Source: Deltaproteobacteria bacterium
GTDB taxonomy: Archaea > Thermoplasmatota > Poseidoniia > Poseidoniales > Poseidoniaceae
NCBI GenBank assembly: GCA_028344335.1
Contig: JAOMAZ010000001.1
Span: forward strand, 75,468-133,750
Direction of reading: 5' to 3'
Length of the DNA stretch: 58,283 bases
Under the pieces are notes generated by a model. That model was given only the letters and a program-made list of their open reading frames with translations. It did not search any database and was not told where the DNA came from. The translations under genes and the position numbers were made by a program. This document shows, piece after piece, positions 10,301-17,799 of the stretch. Positions within the stretch are counted from its first letter, which is position 1, and each line of letters opens with the position of its first letter.

Positions 10301-10468
10301 AGGTGTTTCTATCGTTGAAAATAAAATTGGTGTTAGAACTTCTAAACTACGTTCTATCTTCTCCTCAGGCTCTTTGGTGCTTATGATTTCCACATCGTTT
10401 GAGATACAGCCCGATAGTGGAACTAATGTCATTAATATCAATACCGAGATAGCAAATCGGCACTCCAT
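7310..10468 (-). CDS. Lipoprotein with TSP3 repeats and PNGase F-like domain
   Basis: 1052 aa from the ATG at 10468. The ORF is open further upstream, but that extension overlaps the next gene and lacks a signal. The chosen start gives a signal peptide with lipobox (LVPLSGC, Cys21), so a lipid-anchored exoprotein. Residues ~30-230 are beta-rich. Residues ~235-500 hold about eight acidic TSP3-type repeats (DxDGDGCxDxxEDxDDDNDG) with paired Cys. From ~505 to the end the sequence resembles peptide-N-glycosidase F: CHEWDYLHYLKI matches the segment with the catalytic Asp, TEFVRYITTYG the following strand, NCSEFCNHEHHY the Cys-Glu-x-Cys segment with the essential Glu, and GRAGWCAGQDVKQW the RAGWCPG motif. 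PNGase F cleaves N-glycans from Asn. I infer deglycosylation of extracellular glycoproteins; the activity is not proven from sequence. Confidence 0.8.
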   Translation of the reverse strand: MECRFAISVLILMTLVPLSGCISNDVEIISTKEPEEKIERSLEVLTPILFSTIETPVIIKGQIGGWKIGDEVTMNLSSQHEKIIDAEPEGSFFSVTDEGSFQLIIGFLTPGIWTVDFELTFTDGEILQYSDILVEILTPIESPPILLLSAIYELDEIAEFTLRGSIEHEAMETCSISAQFFSQNYTGIFNEMTGSFAIELGIINESGSGLAQATCGTWSVVSTNRSFTLLFGSGINDMDGDGIDDEFDSCPEGWGDEDGWSSSPDTDLDGDGCHDGWEDLDDDNDGIADSIDNCPQQYGWNSSLDIDHDQDGCRDSDEDEDDDNDGVIDILDFCPIGETSWLSGFSSDWDSDGCRDVDEDYDDDNDGLNDTEDSCQTGAIAWLRDSYSDWDQDGCRDNDEDYDDDNDGVADFNETGYQLDLCPFTELNRIDVDEFGCAGNQRDSDNDGILDDEDQCPGTPEGVAVSNVGCADLDGDGVFSNVDQCPDTPTKWTVNQLGCTVNQLPVTWNSGPYGNGRMDIVSTFSFPTLAGTTWNFQNKWTGNDTYLFLFKYTDGSGNSNSGTWTYNPATIIRALPDNVHLFYGSFDSSYHSDVVNRKADVESKLTSSEEEKWMPRIHFIDQQGGSINGGLGSLIQNWGTFYYGIDRFQQARETGSLHDWSQGSSCCTNPSQFANEPHSWNSEYTYRIRTTDPGITTVPIFSEQWHSGGWTSSYSSYSNATFPDAATMSGFDTMEVYAYHSCEDNRNRYSGGGCHEWDYLHYLKICDADNSSVCGTEFVRYITTYGREGQWLTDITPYLWMVQDGGERRFKFSGANKMGMEMTVLLSNWAEDDTSFAAEYAFSGGQFKGEYNNQSQHKRQHLFTPPEGADRAEIVATITGHGFGSDAANCSEFCNHEHHYSMNGHSTMEHHLIVGQSKGCQNLIDEGVVANQMGSWPYGRAGWCAGQDVKQWRYDITNWINFGAENNLSYRGLLQGQEYVPQSDTGGTRNIEAHIWLVYYNSTGSTIGSFSMQGPSIPDPLMMECTPFNMRDACLQHIVSTPQQGMMTSLLL

Positions 10469-10499
10469 GGTTTGCCGACAACGACATAGAACAAGAAGT

Positions 10500-11693
10500 T
10501 CACGCAGCAATTGGATGACTATCGTCTTCAATCCTAATAGAATCCTCGATACGCCCATCATTGATGTGAAACTCTTCAATCATTGACAGCTTAGATGAAT
10601 GAGCAACCCTAATTGGGTGGACCCAAAACAAAGGACCTTGTTTTTCTCGGTCTATTCGTATTACCATCTCCCAATGAATAGCGGCTAAGCCACCATGATT
10701 ACTCCCCGGCCAGTGTGGCGTAGGTGGAGATAATTCCAATTCACCTCCACTAATTGGCAAACTACCTCTACCACCCCATGCCATCATCCTCAATGGGCGC
10801 AAGAATAAACCACCTGGGGCATCAAATTGCATCAACGGTGTCTCTTCTCCAAAACCTCCACCATCTGACAATCCTTGTTCCCAATAATGGGGTAAGGGTG
10901 TTGAAAAACCAGGTGGAGGTTGAGAATTAATTCCCTTGTATAAGATCTCCATAACCTTCTCTCTAGTTGGAGGGAGGGCGCCCACTTGCCACCAGACCTT
11001 TGCCGAAAGCCAATCATCTCTAGGTTCACTAAAATTGATTTTGCAATGTAATTTAGAATCAGCAACAACAGGGCTCAGAAAAAGAATATCAGGCTGAGCA
11101 GGTGGGTCGGAAAGAAACTCTCGTTGGTGCTTGAGGTCTCTAACATTTGCAACCAAACGAAGGAGGTATGGTACCATCATCAATGGCCCAACATATACGA
11201 CAAGGAATGGGTAATCCAATAAACCAAATCGCACTCCTCCAAATATTGTCTCGGGAAGTAGTCCTAATGCAACAAGCAATGGCTCAATAGTTTGAAACAA
11301 TAATCCAATCAACAATAGAGCAACAGCAAAGGTAACAACTTTACGAGCATGGCGATGGATAGGATTTGGCCTAAGGTACCAACCAGTACGCTGTTTTTCG
11401 ACTGCAAGCGGAGGTTCTTCTGAGTCGATTTTGAGTTTTGGTTTGGGTTTGAACGATACCTGTTTTCCATCTGGCCCTTCGATGATTATTTTTCGCTCTA
11501 CAAACCATTCATCTTTGCGGCCCACTCTAAAAGGTGGCAGTAATTGTTCGGCACACTCAATGGCCTCCTCTTCATGGGATACTTCGGCAATAACCTCTTC
11601 GTCATGAATACTTGGCAACCTTTCTGGAATCATCAAAGAAGATTCAAAAGGAGGGTAGCGTATTGAAGATTCAGCAATGATTCGATAACTCAA
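10500..11693 (-). CDS. Membrane protein of unknown function
   Basis: 397 aa from a TTG at 11693, 4 nt after the stop of the GGR gene; an ATG at 11633 would remove 20 residues. It is not recognised. An acidic N-terminal region (residues 1-115, with IHDEEVIAEVSHEEEAIECAEQ) precedes two hydrophobic segments at ~118-145 (VVTFAVALLLIGLLFQTIEPLLVALGLL) and ~160-183 (YPFLVVYVGPLMMVPYLL). A ~200-residue C-terminal domain rich in Gly, Pro and Trp follows (FSTPLPHYWEQGLSDGGGFGEETPL; WEMVIRIDREKQGPLFWVHPIRV). There is no signal peptide and no enzyme motif I can name. It is the third gene of the topB-GGR run, so possibly a membrane-lipid or envelope function. That is context only. Confidence 0.7.
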   Translation of the reverse strand: MSYRIIAESSIRYPPFESSLMIPERLPSIHDEEVIAEVSHEEEAIECAEQLLPPFRVGRKDEWFVERKIIIEGPDGKQVSFKPKPKLKIDSEEPPLAVEKQRTGWYLRPNPIHRHARKVVTFAVALLLIGLLFQTIEPLLVALGLLPETIFGGVRFGLLDYPFLVVYVGPLMMVPYLLRLVANVRDLKHQREFLSDPPAQPDILFLSPVVADSKLHCKINFSEPRDDWLSAKVWWQVGALPPTREKVMEILYKGINSQPPPGFSTPLPHYWEQGLSDGGGFGEETPLMQFDAPGGLFLRPLRMMAWGGRGSLPISGGELELSPPTPHWPGSNHGGLAAIHWEMVIRIDREKQGPLFWVHPIRVAHSSKLSMIEEFHINDGRIEDSIRIEDDSHPIAA

Positions 11694-11697
11694 AATA

Positions 11698-12978
11698 TCA
11701 CCTACTCTTTAGTATTGCAAACCCTGCTTTAAGTGCTAATGGGCGGAATTTCGGTACTTTTCTCAATAAAGTCATTCCCAATGGAACCGGTTTTTCTATA
11801 TCTCCTTCTTCATTAATTAATTTGATAACCTCAGGTCTTGAAAAGATTTCAAAATGAGTGTCCAATTCATCATCACTGCATGAAGTAACGAATAAGTCTC
11901 TCAGTGCTCTTGCTTTCTCTTGTCTTTTCCGCATACTCATTAATGGTTTGGCAATTTTTTTCATATCTTTTTCAGTTAATTTATTGCGATTTATACCACT
12001 GACCAAGCCATCAATAACAGAATCTACTGCTTCAAATCCAGGGCCAATTCCTCCCCCAGTTGTCGGCTTTGACATACCACCTGCATCACCTAAAAGAATA
12101 GAGCGGTGTGTCCATGGTTTTGGGACAAATCCACAGGGAATTGGTCCGCAAAAACGGGCTGTTTCTCTACAATTTTCAAATCTCTCACTCCACAGTGATT
12201 GTTTCATTAAATAATTAATTAATTGCTCACAACTCCTGCCATCTAGGTCCTCTGCTCTTGACCAGACACCAATGCGGTGAGTCTTTCCATTAGGAATTGC
12301 CCAAGCAAAAAGACCAGGAGCAACATCATTTCCAGTGAACATATCAAGATATCCATCGACTCCTATATAACCAGTCACCTCAACTTGATATCCGATCATG
12401 AATTCCTTTGGTTTGCCCATTTTCAATTGACGCCGCACCCAACTATGGGCGCCATCACATCCAATCAATAGCGAGGCAGTTATGCTTATTTTTTCATTTT
12501 GTTTTTGGATTGTAAGTGAAACTCTTTCCGTATTGATTGAAACATCTAGAGGTTTGGATTTCAACCATAATTCGGCACCAGCCTCCAAGCCTTTGCGAAC
12601 CACTCCTTCATCGAATAACTTCCGGCACACAACATGAGTACGAATGGTATCGGCACGACCGATTTTAACTTCAATTCCGGAAGGACTGTACATCCTTGCT
12701 CCATTTACCTGACTGAGAATAGTATGTTCCAACTCAACTTTCTTCATCGACCCTGGATTAACTAAACCTGCGCATTGAAATGGTTTGCCAATTTCAGAAT
12801 GTTCCTCTAATAATAATACGGAAATACCACTCTTTGCTAAACGAAGAGCAGCATAACCACCAACAGGCCCAGCGCCGACGATGACCACGTCCCAATGCGA
12901 TTGCTGGCGACTCACGAATAAGGCTCGATTATCGAGAAGGCATAGACCTTGTGTATTTGAAAGGTGATTGAGTATCAC
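11698..12978 (-). CDS. Geranylgeranyl reductase family FAD-dependent oxidoreductase
   Basis: 426 aa from a GTG at 12978 that overlaps the topB stop (GTGA). A GTG at 12915 would place the FAD fold closer to the N-terminus, as is usual in the family. The Rossmann motif is VVIVGAGPVGGYAALRLAKSG, followed by a Glu-rich strand end (LLLEEHSEIGKPFQCAGLV). A second FAD motif is ILLGDAGGMSKPTTGGGIGPG. The CAGLVNP and PTTGGGI segments are characteristic of digeranylgeranylglycerophospholipid reductases, which saturate the isoprenoid chains of archaeal ether lipids using FAD, or of related prenyl reductases acting on quinone side chains. Given MqnC in the window, a menaquinone-chain reductase is a reasonable alternative. 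Co-transcription with topB and the membrane protein downstream is likely. Confidence 0.88.
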   Translation of the reverse strand: MILNHLSNTQGLCLLDNRALFVSRQQSHWDVVIVGAGPVGGYAALRLAKSGISVLLLEEHSEIGKPFQCAGLVNPGSMKKVELEHTILSQVNGARMYSPSGIEVKIGRADTIRTHVVCRKLFDEGVVRKGLEAGAELWLKSKPLDVSINTERVSLTIQKQNEKISITASLLIGCDGAHSWVRRQLKMGKPKEFMIGYQVEVTGYIGVDGYLDMFTGNDVAPGLFAWAIPNGKTHRIGVWSRAEDLDGRSCEQLINYLMKQSLWSERFENCRETARFCGPIPCGFVPKPWTHRSILLGDAGGMSKPTTGGGIGPGFEAVDSVIDGLVSGINRNKLTEKDMKKIAKPLMSMRKRQEKARALRDLFVTSCSDDELDTHFEIFSRPEVIKLINEEGDIEKPVPLGMTLLRKVPKFRPLALKAGFAILKSR

Positions 12979-15710
12979 TTTTTCTTGCTTTTACGCTTAC
13001 GGGGAGCGAATTTGAATTTGATATTCTTGCGGCCATCGAGGTATAGAGTTGCAGTAAATGGTTTACCTTTTGCGGAAATGAATTCTTCAAGTGGGCCGAC
13101 TTGGTTTTTCTCCACAAGGCTAATGCATTCCTCTCTGCTAATCTGTCTATCTTTGACAGTCCTCGCGATTTCATACTCCTTGACACCATCTTGCTGCACC
13201 TGGAAATGAGTTTTGGTTTCTATTACAGATTTACCTTTACCATCATCTAACAAGGGGGTTGGGTCAACCTCATACTCCGGCAATTCCTCTTGTGCAAACT
13301 CAAAGCTAACTGCTAGGACTTCCCTTTTTGAACGACTCTTTTTCTCGAGGAATAAACAAGCACTGAATGGATTTCCGCGCTTTGAAATGAAATCAGAGAA
13401 TATGGGAGTTCTTCCTTCTTTTATCAAAATAATTACTTCTTCATTAGACAACTTTCTTCGCCCCATCATCTTTCGACCTTGTAGTAAGATGCAATCTAGA
13501 TTGCTACAGCCAAAATTTTCATCGTCAGCAAAAATACTTCCTGAATTGCATATTGCACATTCACATAATTCCTCAGAGTTATCGGCGTTAAGTTCCTTTG
13601 CAGGCTTTTCTTGGAAATTTACTTCTCCTTTTTCACCGATGGAGATGCCAGTAGAATAGGTCTCAGAGTCTGTTCGGCGAACAAAACCATGCAATTCATC
13701 AATAGAACCTTCTGCAAGCAATCTCTGCATAGTAGGACGGTCGAAATAACGGCCCATGGAACGCTTCCAATAGACTACATCACAGTTCTCAGAACTACAT
13801 GAGTAGCGTTGATCTAATTCTTCTATTACAGAACCACAATTTTTGCAACTTCCTACTGAATCCTCGTTTTTGAACAAATCCTCTTTCTTGAAATTAGAGA
13901 AACTCTCCACTAGTTCTCCAACTTTAGAGGTGATTTCCCCCATATAATCAGAACTCTTTGCATCACCCTTTTCCACTTCTGATAAGCGACTTTCCATTTC
14001 TCCGGTTAATTCAGGTGAAGTAATCCATTCCACAGGTATATGTCTGACTACATCGATTAGGCGAATCCCATCTGGAGTTGCGCGTAATGAACCATTTTTC
14101 AATCGCTGAGCAAGGCCCTTTGTAATCAGTTTCTCGATGGTTTCTGCGCGGGTGGCTGGAGTCCCAAGGCCTTTGCCTTTTAGGGCATCCTTGAATTCAT
14201 CATCCTCTATATCACGACCTGCATTTTCCATGCGCGATAATATGCCTGCATCCTTGAAACGTGATTTTGGTTTGGTCACTCCTTCTTGAACCTTGTATGT
14301 ATCAACATTTGCACTTCCTTGGGGTTTAATTTCCCCCCAACCCGATGGCATCTTAGCAGACTTAGGAACAACCTTTCTCCAACCCTCGGTCTTCAAGATA
14401 TTTGCATCTGCAAATAATGCTCCTGCGCCCAAGGTTGCCTTGCGCTTTTCATCTTCCCAAAGGGCATTTGGATGGAAGGATGCCAAGAATCTTCCAACTA
14501 TCAAATCATATACCAAACGGGTCCTTCCTTCAAGTTCTGAAGGTGGGACTTTGCCTGTAGGGATAATGGCATGGTGATCACTAACTTTTGCATCGTTGAA
14601 ATTCCTCTTTTCGTGTTGCAGGCCATCTTTGAGAAGACGCTTTGCATGTTCTGCCCAAGCCGATTGTGATTCTAATTTTCCAATAATATCCTTGGTTTCA
14701 GAAACCGAGTCTTCAGGCAAATATTTTGATTCGGTTCTTGGATAAGTAGTGACCTTGAAGCGCTCATAGAGTTGTTGAGCATGACCCCCAGTTTCTTTGG
14801 CTGACATATTCCATAATTGGTTTGCCACCTTCTGTAAAGTCGTTAGGTCGAAATTCATTGGGGAACGCTCGGTTCGTTCCTTTTGACTCATGGCAACATC
14901 TAATTTACCAGCTGTTAATTCAGCCTTTAATGAATCCAATTCACTTTGTTCTATGATGTGAGATACTGGCATTTCACCTTGTTTATTTGAACGTCGCCAT
15001 TTGGCATTCCACATTGCATCATCTTGGGATAATTCTGCATCAAGTTCCCAAAATGGAGAAGGAACGTGGGATAGAACCTCTAGTTCCTTGTCGACGAGCA
15101 TAGCCAAGGTAGGAGTTTGAACACGACCTAGGCTGATTGAACCCTTTTGACCGCGACTACGTAGACGCAAAGTGGCAGCACGTGAGCCATTCATGCCGAT
15201 CAACCAATCTGCTTCGGCTCTACTACGAGCCGCATCACCAAGTGGTTCATATTCCGCATCAGGCTTTCTATCATCCCAAGCAGATTGTAAGGCAGAATCA
15301 GTCATTGAACGCATCCACATTCGGCTAACTTTTACTTTTACCTTGGAATGCTCTTGAATTCGGCGGAAAATTAGTTCTCCTTCTCTAGCAGCATCGCAAG
15401 CATTGACTAATTCATCTACATCATCACGCTTGAATAAAGCGACAATTGCTCTTAATTGGGCCGCTTCATTTCGGCTTCCTCTGGCTTTTGTTTTGAATTG
15501 TTCCGGAATAATTGGCAAATTATCCATTTTCCAAGTTTTGTATTTTTTATCATATGACTCTGGAGATTTCAACTCAAGAAGATGCCCCACTGCCCAAGTA
15601 ATCAAAAGTCCACTGCCCTCATAATGTGAGTCCTTCTTGGATGAAGCACCTAAAACTCTGGCAAGGTCGCTGGCTACACTTGGTTTCTCAGCGAGGATGA
15701 CGGCCACCAT
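12975..15710 (-). CDS. topB: Type IA DNA topoisomerase (TopB/topo III-like)
   Basis: 911 aa. The N-terminal Toprim domain starts ILAEKPSVASDLARVLG and contains NACDAAREGELIFRRI near residues 105-120. The catalytic Tyr lies in TTYPRTESKYL near residue 322. SISLGRVQTPTLAMLVDKE is the typical topo III segment, and GLGTPATRAETIEKLI the motif before the C-terminal region. Two four-Cys zinc ribbons follow (CKNCG...CSSENC near 620-640; CAICNSG...CSNLDC near 715-735). At least three copies of a ~40-residue module of the type EECISLVEKxxxxPLEEFISAKGKPFTATLYLD come after them, and the end is Lys-rich. The enzyme relaxes or decatenates DNA by single-strand passage. The second Asp of the usual DxD pair is Ala here, as in the ATDAGREGE-type TopB branch known from bacteria. 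First gene of a four-base-overlap operon with GGR. Confidence 0.92.
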   Translation of the reverse strand: MVAVILAEKPSVASDLARVLGASSKKDSHYEGSGLLITWAVGHLLELKSPESYDKKYKTWKMDNLPIIPEQFKTKARGSRNEAAQLRAIVALFKRDDVDELVNACDAAREGELIFRRIQEHSKVKVKVSRMWMRSMTDSALQSAWDDRKPDAEYEPLGDAARSRAEADWLIGMNGSRAATLRLRSRGQKGSISLGRVQTPTLAMLVDKELEVLSHVPSPFWELDAELSQDDAMWNAKWRRSNKQGEMPVSHIIEQSELDSLKAELTAGKLDVAMSQKERTERSPMNFDLTTLQKVANQLWNMSAKETGGHAQQLYERFKVTTYPRTESKYLPEDSVSETKDIIGKLESQSAWAEHAKRLLKDGLQHEKRNFNDAKVSDHHAIIPTGKVPPSELEGRTRLVYDLIVGRFLASFHPNALWEDEKRKATLGAGALFADANILKTEGWRKVVPKSAKMPSGWGEIKPQGSANVDTYKVQEGVTKPKSRFKDAGILSRMENAGRDIEDDEFKDALKGKGLGTPATRAETIEKLITKGLAQRLKNGSLRATPDGIRLIDVVRHIPVEWITSPELTGEMESRLSEVEKGDAKSSDYMGEITSKVGELVESFSNFKKEDLFKNEDSVGSCKNCGSVIEELDQRYSCSSENCDVVYWKRSMGRYFDRPTMQRLLAEGSIDELHGFVRRTDSETYSTGISIGEKGEVNFQEKPAKELNADNSEELCECAICNSGSIFADDENFGCSNLDCILLQGRKMMGRRKLSNEEVIILIKEGRTPIFSDFISKRGNPFSACLFLEKKSRSKREVLAVSFEFAQEELPEYEVDPTPLLDDGKGKSVIETKTHFQVQQDGVKEYEIARTVKDRQISREECISLVEKNQVGPLEEFISAKGKPFTATLYLDGRKNIKFKFAPRKRKSKKK

Positions 15711-15766
15711 AGAATTGAGTCGCCACAGCCACGATACTTAATGCCTCACTTTAGATGGATTTCTTA

Positions 15767-15824
15767 CAGGTACTAGTATAGTACCTGCTGGATATGCGAA
15801 TAAAATTTGGTTGGTTTTTATATC
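15767..15824 (-). promoter_or_regulatory. topB promoter: TATA box and 8-5-8 dyad
   Basis: Reading toward topB, GATATAAAAA (15815-15824) is a good archaeal TATA box directly after the stop of the upstream gene. About 25 nt downstream, where transcription should start, lies a perfect inverted repeat CAGGTACT-AGTAT-AGTACCTG (15767-15787). Its position over or just after the predicted start fits a repressor operator; a transcript-end hairpin for the upstream gene is the alternative. Confidence 0.55.
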
Positions 15825-16214
15825 TCAGCGAAAACGACTTTCATCCCATGGTTCAGTTGCTGCCGGACCAAGACAATCTCGACATCCTGGATATCCTGCG
15901 CTAAGGAATTCTTCTACTAACTCCATCACTCTGTGAACAAGGTGTTTTATTTCACCCTCAATCCAAACTATTTCCAAAGGTGGTTCCATTCCCCCTAAAC
16001 GGCCGATTTCTTTTTTTCCATGTACTAGACTAACATAATCAAAAGGATGAGAGTTGATATCAGGGAGTAATAACCTTGCAGGAATATGTTGAGAAACCAT
16101 TCCAACTATCGGTTCGGCAATTTCAACAATTGATGAAGGTAGTAGTAGTTCAATGCCTTCTTCTCGAAGAAGTCGGCGGGTGAATTCACCAAGACTAGAC
16201 CTATTTACATCCAT
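15825..16214 (-). CDS. Small conserved-looking protein of unknown function
   Basis: 129 aa from the ATG at 16214. The ORF track extends it to 16463, but that extension lies wholly across the start of the divergent pyrD and is low-complexity in character, so I reject it. The protein begins MDVNRSSLGEFTRRLLREEGIELLLPSSI, has a helical region near 85-110 (HLVHRVMELVEEFLSAG) and ends with a CxxC pair in GYPGCRDCLGP. No membrane segment or known motif is seen. It is transcribed divergently from pyrD across a 53-bp gap and ends against the topB TATA box. The function is unknown. A Cys pair near a helical hairpin could bind metal, but that is a guess. Confidence 0.6.
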   Translation of the reverse strand: MDVNRSSLGEFTRRLLREEGIELLLPSSIVEIAEPIVGMVSQHIPARLLLPDINSHPFDYVSLVHGKKEIGRLGGMEPPLEIVWIEGEIKHLVHRVMELVEEFLSAGYPGCRDCLGPAATEPWDESRFR

Positions 16215-16267
16215 GCGCTCACCATGGCGAAGCGCCGCAACGCTTGAAGGGTGTCGGCTGAGCGAGT

Positions 16268-17395
16268 ATGATGATGGCGTTGCTTTGGACCTTGTTTGGT
16301 AGGCCGCTTGTGGCCATCCAAGATTCCGAAAAGGCGCATAGCAGATCATTGAGGTGGATGCGGATTTGCAACAAAATCCCCCCAATTCGCATGCTGATGA
16401 AAGTTTCTTTGCATCCCCGTACCCTAAAAACAAAATTGCTAGATTGGGATCTACGTGGACCAATTGGATTAGCAGCAGGGATGGATAAGAAAGCAGAAAA
16501 TGTTGCTGCTTGGCATAATATGGGGTTTGGGTTCATCGAGGTAGGCGGTTTCACTGCTCATCCCCAAGAAGGAAATCCAAAACCTCGAATGTTTCGTAGC
16601 GGCACGCATAGGGCACTAATCAATCGAATGGGATTCAATAATCCAGGCGCAGAAAAGGGGGCGCAAACCTTGGCAAAGGTTCCAGCAAAAGTAAGACAAG
16701 GAATGCCAGTTTTTGCCAATCTAGGTCGCTCCAAAATTACCTCAAATGAAGATGCACCTGAAGATTATTCCACTAGCCTTGCATCCCTATGGCCAGTCGT
16801 TGAGGGTTTTGTTGTCAATGTATCTTCACCAAATACCCCTGGGTTAAGAGATTTACAAAAGGGCGATGCTTTGAAATCACTACTCGAGGCATGCATCTCG
16901 ATGGAAGAAAAATGCGGGGGTGGCAAACCAATATTTGTGAAAATAGCCCCAGACCTAAGTAATGAAGGGTTGGATCACATTATCGATGTATCTCGTCAAT
17001 GTGGATGTGCTGGAATAGTTGCCACAAATACAACTCTTGAAAGGCCCCAAGCCATCAATGCAAAATCAGAGGCCTTCGTTAAGCAAGAAGGTGGACTTTC
17101 GGGCAAACCACTCAATCAACGTTCCACAGAAGTCATCCACTACATCTATGCAAAAACCAAGGGTGAATGGCCAATTATTGGAGTAGGTGGGATATCTAGC
17201 ACTGAGGATGCTTGGCAAAAAATAATCAATGGTGCAAGTGCAATTCAAATCTATTCGGCTTTGGTATTCAAAGGCCCAAGTATTTTGAAGGAAATCCAAA
17301 AAGGATTAGGGGGCAAGTTGAAGCAACATGGCCTTTCATCCTTGAGTGAAGCTGTAGGTCTATCTCACCGAGGTAATGAAAATGAATCTGGGTAG
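16268..17395 (+). CDS. pyrD: Dihydroorotate dehydrogenase, class 2 (quinone-dependent)
   Basis: 375 aa from the first of three in-frame ATGs (16268, 16271, 16274). The N-terminal ~50 residues (LLWTLFGRPLVAIQDSEKAHSRSLRWM) match the membrane-associating helical extension that defines class 2 enzymes. FMN-barrel motifs follow: PIGLAAGMDKKAE, EVGGFTAHPQEGNPKPR, the active-site Ser segment VVNVSSPNTPGLRDLQ, FVKIAPDLSNE, ATNTTLERP and IIGVGGISSTEDAWQKI. The enzyme oxidises dihydroorotate to orotate in pyrimidine synthesis and passes electrons to a quinone at the membrane. Many archaea use NAD-linked class 1 enzymes, so this form is notable and fits the quinone theme with mqnC. It overlaps ccmE downstream by 20 nt. 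Confidence 0.94.
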   Translation: MMMALLWTLFGRPLVAIQDSEKAHSRSLRWMRICNKIPPIRMLMKVSLHPRTLKTKLLDWDLRGPIGLAAGMDKKAENVAAWHNMGFGFIEVGGFTAHPQEGNPKPRMFRSGTHRALINRMGFNNPGAEKGAQTLAKVPAKVRQGMPVFANLGRSKITSNEDAPEDYSTSLASLWPVVEGFVVNVSSPNTPGLRDLQKGDALKSLLEACISMEEKCGGGKPIFVKIAPDLSNEGLDHIIDVSRQCGCAGIVATNTTLERPQAINAKSEAFVKQEGGLSGKPLNQRSTEVIHYIYAKTKGEWPIIGVGGISSTEDAWQKIINGASAIQIYSALVFKGPSILKEIQKGLGGKLKQHGLSSLSEAVGLSHRGNENESG

Positions 17396-17762
17396 AAGAG
17401 GTAGATTACTGGGGGCTGGCTGTATCGCTTTGTTGGCTTTATCTGCCACTTTATTCCTATCAGAGCCAATTCCATCAATGGCTGTAGATGAATTGATGAA
17501 ATCGCCAAGCAAATATGAAGGCGACGAACTAAGTATTCGAGGAGTTGTTGTCAACGGTTCTTATGATTCGCAAAACCTTCTTTTCTCACTTGAAGGAGCG
17601 GATTACAACCTGAGTATTGATGCAAACAAGGCTGCAATTCCTCAAGCCTTTGGGGAAGGTCTTACCATTCTCGTAGATGGCACATTGGTAAAGAAAGGAG
17701 GATTGTGGGTGCTTGAAGCAGAGTTACTCACAGTCGGCTGCCCGAGTAAGTACGAAGAATAA
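17376..17762 (+). CDS. ccmE: CcmE-like heme chaperone with CxxxY motif
   Basis: 128 aa. A basic N-terminus and one membrane helix (residues ~10-30, LLGAGCIALLALSATLFL) are followed by an OB-fold domain. Its opening is SPSKYEGDELSIRGVVVNGS and its later strand LTILVDGTLVKKGGLWVLEAELL. It ends VGCPSKYEE. CPSKY is the CxxxY form of the heme-binding motif known in a branch of CcmE proteins from archaea and some sulfate reducers, in place of HxxxY. CcmE carries heme on the outer face of the membrane to the cytochrome c assembly complex. No other ccm gene is visible here. The start overlaps the end of pyrD by 20 bases, and SRP RNA follows within about 40 bases. Confidence 0.85.
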   Translation: MKMNLGRRGRLLGAGCIALLALSATLFLSEPIPSMAVDELMKSPSKYEGDELSIRGVVVNGSYDSQNLLFSLEGADYNLSIDANKAAIPQAFGEGLTILVDGTLVKKGGLWVLEAELLTVGCPSKYEE

Positions 17763-17799
17763 TTGTCGTAGACTTGAAATGGGGGCTCCATCCCCCAAT

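Noticed and set aside
10469-10579. Longer start for the PNGase F-like lipoprotein
   Set aside because: It overlaps the next gene and hides the signal peptide; the ATG at 10468 gives a clean lipobox.
13480-13860. Transposase-like zinc ribbons in the topoisomerase tail
   Set aside because: The four-Cys motifs are the usual C-terminal ribbons of type IA topoisomerases; no transposase motif or terminal repeat is present.
16215-16463. Upstream extension of the 15825 minus-strand ORF
   Set aside because: It is antisense to the start of pyrD and lacks protein-like conservation; the ATG at 16214 is preferred.
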